19,344 nt of DNA. It comes from JBBQVS01 sp964250805. Lineage in GTDB: Bacteria > Chloroflexota > Ktedonobacteria > Ktedonobacterales > Ktedonobacteraceae. The stretch spans positions 1 to 19,344 of the forward strand of contig CAXUHG010000109.1 in the NCBI GenBank assembly GCA_964250805.1, in the 5' to 3' direction. The number at the start of each line of letters is the position of its first letter. Positions within the stretch are counted from its first letter, which is position 1. Both the position numbers and the translations under genes were made by a program. The notes beneath the pieces are model-generated. The model saw only the letters and a list, made by a program, of their open reading frames with translations, had not been told where the DNA came from and did not search any database. This document shows, in pieces, positions 14,712-19,344 of the stretch.

Positions 14712-14995
14712 AGAAAGCAAGAACGTTTACTGAAGACGGACGTTATATCATCGTCAATGGGCGACGCTGGCGCACAACAGACCCACGCCTTGATGAAGCA
14801 ACACGACAAAGGCTCGTGAATGATTTGATGCAGGCGAGACGTGACATTGCTCACGCTCACCGCACAGACGATGCAACGTTGGAAGCCGATGCACGTCAAC
14901 GTGTTCATCGTGCTAAAGTCGCGCTCGGAGAACGTGGGACGCCGTGGTGGGAACGTCCTGTGCCTGGCGTCGATCCAGCAGAGACTCAGACGTGA
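14708..14995 (+). CDS. Small conserved protein ('biopolymer transporter Tol'-annotated family)
   Basis: The 95-residue, charged, mostly helical protein has the layout YIIVNGRRWRTTDPRLDEA, then RQRLVNDLMQARRDI, then ARQRVHRAKVALGERGTPWW. I recognise this as a small family found in actinobacteria and Chloroflexota and often labelled 'biopolymer transporter Tol' in databases; the label has no support here, as there is no membrane segment. Its function is unknown. It overlaps the upstream NTF2-like gene by 4 bases and the end of the convergent beta-lactamase-fold gene by 10 bases. Confidence 0.8.
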   Translation: MKKARTFTEDGRYIIVNGRRWRTTDPRLDEATRQRLVNDLMQARRDIAHAHRTDDATLEADARQRVHRAKVALGERGTPWWERPVPGVDPAETQT

Positions 14996-16371
14996 AGACG
15001 ACGTTTTCTGGCTACTACCTGGCTTCCCTCTTCTTGCAAAATGAGCATATCTATCATCCCTTGTTCGTTTCTAAGAAACGTGATGGTGTCTTCGAGGTCT
15101 CCTATACAATACACTCTGTCAGCTATTGGTAGAAGTTGAAGTGGTGCTTGTTGTGGAACATGCAAGAAGAGGTTACTCTCACTCTTGCGAATAGAGAGAT
15201 GCAAGGTTGGTCGGAGTTCATATTCTCCCACAAGCTCATCGTGAAAACTCTCTTTTACATAGTGCTGTTGCTTCACGGATTTCAGAACAGGCCACTCATA
15301 CACCTGGGCAATGACGCGTTCCAATTTGTCTATGACTCTCCAGCCCTCATCAGAGTTGGTCATAATGATACATCCTTGTCCTTGATGCCGAAGTGAAAGC
15401 CAATCACAGTTAAAGCCTGTGTTGTCGCCTGAATGCCCAAAACGTGCTTGTTCGTCTGTTCCATGAAGAAATACTCCTAGTCCGATATCTCCACGATCTC
15501 CAGCATGGCATTGTGGAGTCAAGAGTTCGTTGAGCATCTGTGGAGAGAGCAATTGCCCTGTCATTCCTGCTTGTGTCAATTGTAGGTCAAGTGCAAAACG
15601 TGCAAAATCAGATGGCGTTGTCCAAAGCCCTGCTGCAGCCATCTCTGGATAAACATGCCATTTGCCTGGAATGGGCTTACCTCCTACGCGATGTCCCGTG
15701 GCTGCATGTTTCTCCTTTTTCACCGCTAATGGTTGTTCATAGGTACTCTCATGCATTTCGACGAGATCAAAAATCAGTTCACGCATCAGTTCGGGAAAAG
15801 GTTTCTTCATGACATCCATAAGGACTTGTTGCACGATACAGTATCCTCCTCCTGAGTAGTGAAAGCGCATTCCAGGAAGAGTAGTGACACGAACGCCAGG
15901 AGTATTGCTTGGTTGCTTCTCGTCTAATATCTCGTGCAGTGTCGGGATATCCTGATCGCGGTGATAGCCAGGGTACCACGCGGGAGATGTTCCTGCTCTA
16001 TGGCTCAGTAATTGGCGAAGTGTCACATATGGCTGCCAGGAGCGTTGAGGCCGGAGTTTCCAGGAGGTAAGAAAAGTGTTAATATCAGCATCCAGGTCGA
16101 GTTTTCCCTGTTCGACCAGACGAAGCGCGGCTACAGAGGTCACTGCTTTACTCATGGAACACGCTTGAAAGAGGGTCTGGGTATCAATGATCTCAGGTTG
16201 ACCTTTTTCACGAAATCCATATGCGGATGCCCACTCGATCTGATAATCGTTGATGACAGCAATACTCACGGCTGGAATGTGCCTCTTCTCAAGATAGTCG
16301 AGAAGAGGTTGGCTTTCATTCGTTGCCGATGTCAATAGCGACTCAACTTGTGTTTTTCTCTGTAAGGTCAT
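14986..16371 (-). CDS. Serine beta-lactamase-fold hydrolase (class C/EstB/PBP-like)
   Basis: The 461-residue protein has the three active-site motifs of the family: Ser72-Met-Ser-Lys75 (CSMSK), Tyr172 in FHYSGGGY (the YxN equivalent) and His313-Ser-Gly in RFGHSGDNTGFN (the KTG equivalent). TLRQLLSHRAGTSPAWYPGY is a typical linker segment. After the catalytic domain (to about 375) there is a beta-rich C-terminal extension of about 85 residues, seen in many D-aminopeptidase/esterase relatives. No signal peptide is visible, so it is probably cytoplasmic, which argues for an esterase or peptidase rather than a resistance enzyme. ATG has GGGAG about 8 bases upstream. A TATACT -10 stands on the minus strand at 16430-16425. 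Confidence 0.88.
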   Translation of the reverse strand: MTLQRKTQVESLLTSATNESQPLLDYLEKRHIPAVSIAVINDYQIEWASAYGFREKGQPEIIDTQTLFQACSMSKAVTSVAALRLVEQGKLDLDADINTFLTSWKLRPQRSWQPYVTLRQLLSHRAGTSPAWYPGYHRDQDIPTLHEILDEKQPSNTPGVRVTTLPGMRFHYSGGGYCIVQQVLMDVMKKPFPELMRELIFDLVEMHESTYEQPLAVKKEKHAATGHRVGGKPIPGKWHVYPEMAAAGLWTTPSDFARFALDLQLTQAGMTGQLLSPQMLNELLTPQCHAGDRGDIGLGVFLHGTDEQARFGHSGDNTGFNCDWLSLRHQGQGCIIMTNSDEGWRVIDKLERVIAQVYEWPVLKSVKQQHYVKESFHDELVGEYELRPTLHLSIRKSESNLFLHVPQQAPLQLLPIADRVYCIGDLEDTITFLRNEQGMIDMLILQEEGSQVVARKRRLHV

Positions 16372-16488
16372 GATAGACTCCCATCAACAGAAAAGCAGTT
16401 TTAACATATTCACGTTGTGCTACTAGTATAGCAAAAGATGTTCCCAAAGTCTGTAATACTCCTTCCTGTTTTCAGCTATGAATATCGG

Positions 16489-16494
16489 TATACT
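16489..16494 (+). promoter_or_regulatory. -10-like element upstream of a small reading frame
   Basis: TATACT lies about 46 bases ahead of a ribosome-site-plus-ATG (16540). The -35 is poor. This is motif-only support for a short transcript running into the hairpin at 16581-16640. Confidence 0.3.
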
Positions 16495-16539
16495 ATGCTT
16501 CATGAACTTGCTAAGCTAGCAATCAGGGAAGAGAAACGT

Positions 16540-16641
16540 ATGCCAACACAATTTATCGAGTTGCTTCATACTACTGGTATTAGGATTCCTGTAAAAATCT
16601 ATCACAAATTGCTTTGTGATAAATTTTTACAGGAATCCTAG
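16540..16641 (+). CDS. Possible 33-residue peptide ending inside a hairpin
   Basis: The frame starts MPTQFIELLHTTGIRIPVKI, with AGGGAAGAG about 6 bases upstream of the ATG; the same frame is open back to 16438. Residues from about 14 on are encoded by the two arms of the palindrome at 16581-16640, and the stop TAG uses its last bases. It is either a real small peptide, the remnant of a gene cut by a palindrome insertion, or chance. I do not recognise the sequence. Confidence 0.25.
   Translation: MPTQFIELLHTTGIRIPVKIYHKLLCDKFLQES
16581..16640. terminator. 28-bp near-perfect hairpin after the SDR gene
   Basis: Positions 16581-16608 (TAGGATTCCTGTAAAAATCT onward) pair with 16613-16640, with one mismatch and a 4-base loop. 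On the minus strand it lies 33 bases after the SDR stop; the U-rich run inside the stem (AAATTTTT) may help termination. The interval 16372-16673 holds this hairpin, the beta-lactamase-fold promoter area and the small reading frame. Confidence 0.75.
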
Positions 16642-16673
16642 TCCGAGAAAAACTGCTGATGGGAAGGTTACTT

Positions 16674-17396
16674 TTAACGATCCATATATTGATCGTGCGG
16701 CTCATTGCGTGCCGCCTCGATCAGCTTATGGGCCACATCTTCAGCACTATCGGGTCCTGGTCCACCTTGTGGTAGGCGCGGCCCCTGCTGACTTGTATTT
16801 GCAGTTGCCAAGCTATTTTTGCCGAAATTCGTTGCCGTTTGACCAGGAAACATCGTTGTTATGCGAATATTCTCTGAAGCTAACTCCTCTCGTGCAGTAT
16901 CAGAGATCATATTGAGGGCAGCCTTTGTAGCGGCGTATGCACTAATGGCGGGCAGGTGCATTTTTGAAACATTCGAACTCACGTTGATGATCAGACCTCC
17001 GCCGTTTTGACGCATCTTTGGGATCAGAGCCTGCATCGCTTCTACAGGGCCAAGCACATTGAGTTCAAAAATCTGGCGAAACTGATCGATATCTACATCA
17101 GCGACGTTGCCACGCACGGATTGTCCTGCATTATTGATGAGAATATCAATTCGTCCATACTGCTGAAAAACGCTGTCCACCATAGCCTCGATTGCGTCCT
17201 TGTTACGCATATCGGTGGGAACCGCGATAGCCTCGCGATGTTGCTCATGAAGCTCATTGACAATGGTAGTAAGGGTATCGGTAGAGCGTGCCGCAAGTGC
17301 GACCTTTGCTCCTTCCTGAGCAAAGAGACGTGCGGTAGCTAGGCCAATGCCGTCAGATGCACCCGTAATGAGAACGACTTTATCCTGAATATCCAT
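16674..17396 (-). CDS. Short-chain dehydrogenase/reductase (classical SDR)
   Basis: The 240-residue classical SDR has the cofactor loop TGASDGIG (11-18), NNAG (88-91), Asn113 in LNVLG, catalytic Ser at about 140-141 (NVSSNVS), and Tyr154 and Lys158 in SAYAATK. Arg37 after the second strand (LAARSTD) suggests NADP(H) rather than NAD(H). It reduces or oxidises a carbonyl/alcohol of unknown nature in the cytosol. GAGGA lies 9 bases upstream of the ATG. It is transcribed away from a LysR regulator across a 267-base gap, the standard layout for a regulator and its target. Confidence 0.93.
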   Translation of the reverse strand: MDIQDKVVLITGASDGIGLATARLFAQEGAKVALAARSTDTLTTIVNELHEQHREAIAVPTDMRNKDAIEAMVDSVFQQYGRIDILINNAGQSVRGNVADVDIDQFRQIFELNVLGPVEAMQALIPKMRQNGGGLIINVSSNVSKMHLPAISAYAATKAALNMISDTAREELASENIRITTMFPGQTATNFGKNSLATANTSQQGPRLPQGGPGPDSAEDVAHKLIEAARNEPHDQYMDR

Positions 17397-17599
17397 AAGA
17401 AGAAATCCTCTTTCTCTTGAACGAGAAGCTTGTCCGGGAGTAGTTTGCTAAGCTATTCGCCTTCCGGTGTTTTTTAGCGAAAAGACACGACGTACCATAG
17501 AACTCCTGTTCAGTCCTAAGTTGATGCTTGGAGATCGATGGCATCCTCCATCTCTTGGAGTGGATTGCTCTTTCCAATGAAAGTATACTCTCTCCTCGC

Positions 17600-17650
17600 T
17601 TGACAGGGAAGAATAAAAAAGTTATAGTGGTATAAACCACAGGTTTATAC
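17600..17650 (+). promoter_or_regulatory. lysR promoter with overlapping palindromic operator
   Basis: TTGACA (17600-17605), a 17-base spacer and TATAGT (17623-17628) make a near-consensus promoter. RNA would begin near 17635, inside the perfect 9+3+9 palindrome GTATAAACC-ACA-GGTTTATAC (17630-17650). The palindrome contains the T-N11-A core of LysR-type boxes, so self-repression is likely. On the other strand TATACT (17587-17582) may be the -10 for the SDR gene. Confidence 0.75.
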
Positions 17651-17663
17651 AAAGGGAAATAGT

Positions 17664-18593
17664 ATGGGAAATGACTTACTCAATGCGTTCATCCAAGTCA
17701 TCGATGCTGGGAGCTTTTCAAAGGCTGCCGAGAAATTATATCTCTCCTCAACGGCACTCATGAAACAAATGAATTCATTAGAAGCACAAATCGGTGTGCA
17801 ACTTTTGATACGCACCAATCATGGGATCAGAGCCACCGATGCTGGAAATTCCTTTTATTATGATGCAAAGTTTCTGCTACAGTATTCAGAAAAAGCTATG
17901 GTACGAGCGCGTCAAACCGCGAATAGTGATCCGTATGTTATACGTATTGGAACTTCCATGCTGAACCCTTGTAACGTCCTCTTAGATGTATGGCACACCA
18001 TCAGCCATACCTATCCCCAGTTCAAAATGAAGCTTGTTCCCTTGGATGACAATTTTGCGTCCTGGCCTCCGGTCTATCGAACGCTGGGGAAGGATTTTGA
18101 TGTCATGGTCGGGGCCTATGAGAGAGCGAATGAGTCGGACTCTTTTCAGGCTCTCAAGTTGGGGGAGTATCGCTTCTGTGTCGCCGTCTCAAGGGAACAT
18201 CCATTTGCTAAGAAGGAACTGCTTTCTGTGACCGATTTCTATGGAGAACGGTTGGTCATGCTACAACCAGGCACCAGTCTGCTCATTGACGAAATACGGG
18301 GATATGTAGTCACGGAACACTCAGAAATCCAGATTAAGGATGCGCCTCATCAGTATGATATTGATGTGTTTAACCGCTGTGAAGAAGGCTGTGCAGTTCT
18401 GCTGACGTTAGACGGCTGGAAAGATGTCCACCCCTCTCTGGTCACTATTCCTGTAGATTGGGAGTATACGATGCCATATGGGATGCTGTATCCGCGCAAG
18501 CCATCAAACAATGTTCAGCTTTTTGTGCGAGCGCTACAAGAACAGCATGTCCACACCACCTCACAAACCACTGGTGAATTGCAATACTACTAG
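17664..18593 (+). CDS. LysR-family transcriptional regulator
   Basis: The 309-residue LysR-type regulator has an N-terminal winged helix-turn-helix at about 3-62 (LNAFIQVIDAGSFSKAAEKL, then YLSSTALMKQMNSLEAQIGV and LLIRTNHGIRATDAG), a linker helix, and a two-lobed substrate-binding domain from about 90 (VIRIGTSMLNPC) to 295. The recognition helix (STALMKQMNSLE) is of the kind I associate with Firmicutes LysR proteins rather than the common SQPALSRQI type, which hints at acquisition by transfer. The ribosome site AAAGGGA lies about 7 bases upstream of the ATG. It probably controls the divergent SDR gene in response to a small ligand. Confidence 0.93.
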   Translation: MGNDLLNAFIQVIDAGSFSKAAEKLYLSSTALMKQMNSLEAQIGVQLLIRTNHGIRATDAGNSFYYDAKFLLQYSEKAMVRARQTANSDPYVIRIGTSMLNPCNVLLDVWHTISHTYPQFKMKLVPLDDNFASWPPVYRTLGKDFDVMVGAYERANESDSFQALKLGEYRFCVAVSREHPFAKKELLSVTDFYGERLVMLQPGTSLLIDEIRGYVVTEHSEIQIKDAPHQYDIDVFNRCEEGCAVLLTLDGWKDVHPSLVTIPVDWEYTMPYGMLYPRKPSNNVQLFVRALQEQHVHTTSQTTGELQYY

Positions 18594-18661
18594 CCCATCC
18601 TCTAAAGGAAAAAAGAGCTAAGGCAAATAGTCCAAGAGGTGTTAGCCACGATAATTGTTGT

Positions 18662-19123
18662 TTAACTCGAAAATGGAGCGACCTCAAATACATTATTGCT
18701 CTTCGTATACACGCGAAATAGCACGTCAAAACCCTCTTCATAGGTCGGTAGCACCATTCTCTTAGCGGTAATGTAAATGGCTTTGTCGGGCACTTGTGCC
18801 TTGCCAGAGCGTTCTTTGTTGCGGACAAGACACTCACGAACCGAGGCGTCGAAGTAATAGCCAATCACTGTAGCGTTGTAGTAATGGGCGATGCGGATAA
18901 GTTGCTCACGATCTTGAACCGTTGGGTTTGTGTTGTCGATAACAACAGAATGCTCCGCCTGTAATGCCTCTGCTAGCAGTTGGCTTTGCTTCGCGTCTTT
19001 ATTCATTGTCTTATTGCGCGTCAATTGGTCTTTGCTGATGTAGACGTGGGTTGTGGCAAAGTAGTTGCGGTAGAAGGTGCTTTTGCCTGCACCTTGTAGT
19101 CCGATAAAAATAATTACGTCCAA
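18662..19123 (-). CDS. P-loop kinase, polynucleotide-kinase-like
   Basis: The 153-residue protein has a Walker A motif at 8-16 (GLQGAGKST), SKDQLTRN after the second strand, the VVIDNTNPTVQDRE block (60-73) typical of the T4 polynucleotide kinase-type branch, and a lid with VRECLVRNKERSG supplying Arg96, Arg101 and Arg105. It is a stand-alone kinase domain with no phosphatase domain. Predicted activity is phosphoryl transfer from ATP to a nucleic-acid 5' end or another small hydroxyl substrate; which one is not readable. The start is TTG, with AGGA about 11 bases upstream; there is no ATG in the preceding in-frame codons. It is convergent with lysR. The 68 bases between them hold no strong terminator. 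Confidence 0.85.
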   Translation of the reverse strand: MDVIIFIGLQGAGKSTFYRNYFATTHVYISKDQLTRNKTMNKDAKQSQLLAEALQAEHSVVIDNTNPTVQDREQLIRIAHYYNATVIGYYFDASVRECLVRNKERSGKAQVPDKAIYITAKRMVLPTYEEGFDVLFRVYTKSNNVFEVAPFSS

Positions 19124-19156
19124 TGAATAAAAATCCTATTAGTTGATTCGACAATT

Positions 19157-19296
19157 TTCGTAGGGACCAGATTGATCGCGTCCGTTGGCTCAATTCATTG
19201 AGCGAAATCCTGACGAACCATAAATCCGAGTCGTTTCAGGAATGATCTCGCGTGATAAATCACACGGGCGAACGCGATAAATCTGGTCCCTACGAA
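19157..19296. repeat. Cloverleaf-like palindromic element, copy 3
   Basis: A 28-bp terminal inverted repeat with 26 matches (19157-19184 with 19269-19296; TTCGTAGGGACCAGATTGAT...) encloses GCTCAAT/ATTGAGC (19188-19203), CCTGA/TCAGG (19209-19240) and GTGAT/ATCAC (19252-19263). Inner sequence is close to copy 2 near the outer hairpins but different in the central one. It lies just upstream of the P-loop kinase gene; the rest of 19124-19344 shows nothing else. Confidence 0.87.
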
Positions 19297-19344
19297 TGGA
19301 GGTCGATTACATTTGCGTTTTGCTAATGATGAAGCGTCCTTCCT

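Noticed and set aside
14986..16371. Calling the serine hydrolase an AmpC beta-lactamase
   Set aside because: It lacks a signal peptide and has a C-terminal extension typical of esterase/D-aminopeptidase relatives.
18594..18661. Terminator between lysR and the P-loop kinase gene (GCTAA...TTAGC followed by TCTTTTTT on the minus strand)
   Set aside because: The stem is only 5 bp with a loop of about 20 bases, too weak to list as a feature.

Overview
This window looks like a chromosomal piece of a bacterium of the Chloroflexota, most likely a Ktedonobacteria-type genome. That placement is an inference from the gene mix (membrane Ser/Thr kinase with a Ser/Pro-rich extracellular arm, DUF4397 secreted protein, etfBA beside a menaquinone-type Fe-S oxidoreductase, RDD proteins), moderate G+C, and many intergenic palindromes of the type ending GTAGGG(G/A)C. 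It is not proven by any rRNA or marker gene. Two assembly gaps are present (10 N at 4203-4212, 100 N at 6109-6208). The second one artificially joins two unrelated genes into one open frame.

Layout. 1-167: dispersed repeat arms. 168-1409 (-): six-hairpin glycosidase. 1514-2977 (-): membrane Ser/Thr kinase with its own terminator. 3187-4014 (+): secreted, C-terminally anchored DUF4397 protein. 4015-4312: cluster of GGACGCCCACAAGGGGC repeats, a poly-G run and a gap. 4313-5272 (-): PfkB-family sugar kinase. 5450-6108 (+): MOSC/YiiM-like protein cut by the gap. 6209-6559 (+): 3' part of an unknown protein. 6679-6945 (+): small coiled-coil protein behind an extended -10 promoter with a palindromic operator-like site. 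7342-12110 (+): energy-metabolism block etfB-etfA-[palindromic element and VapBC-type toxin-antitoxin]-membrane Fe-S oxidoreductase (FadF/EMO-like). 12177-13037 (-): RDD membrane protein, convergent with the Fe-S oxidoreductase and sharing a 33-bp perfect palindrome that starts at both stop codons. 13171-14100 (-): aminoglycoside-adenylyltransferase-like nucleotidyltransferase. 14310-14995 (+): NTF2-like protein and a small 'Tol-like' conserved protein, translationally coupled. 14986-16371 (-): serine beta-lactamase-fold hydrolase. 16674-17396 (-) and 17664-18593 (+): divergent SDR oxidoreductase and LysR regulator, with a strong lysR promoter overlapped by a perfect palindrome. 18662-19123 (-): small P-loop kinase of the polynucleotide-kinase type.

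How the genes work together: EtfBA takes electrons from acyl-CoA or similar dehydrogenases. The 707-residue membrane protein, with NarI-like membrane segments, two 4Fe-4S motifs and CCG domains, is the expected partner that passes them to menaquinone. The remaining genes are mostly single-gene units separated by hairpin terminators.

The most unusual signal is a family of three 123-140-bp intergenic elements (7058-7180, 9120-9254, 19157-19296). In each, a 28-30-bp terminal inverted repeat encloses three further hairpins, giving a cloverleaf-like fold. The arms differ between copies by paired, pairing-preserving changes. A second palindrome family (GGACGCCCACAAGGGGC) occupies 87-123, 4053-4150 and 4213-4297. 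No rRNA, tRNA, CRISPR array, transposase or phage gene was seen.
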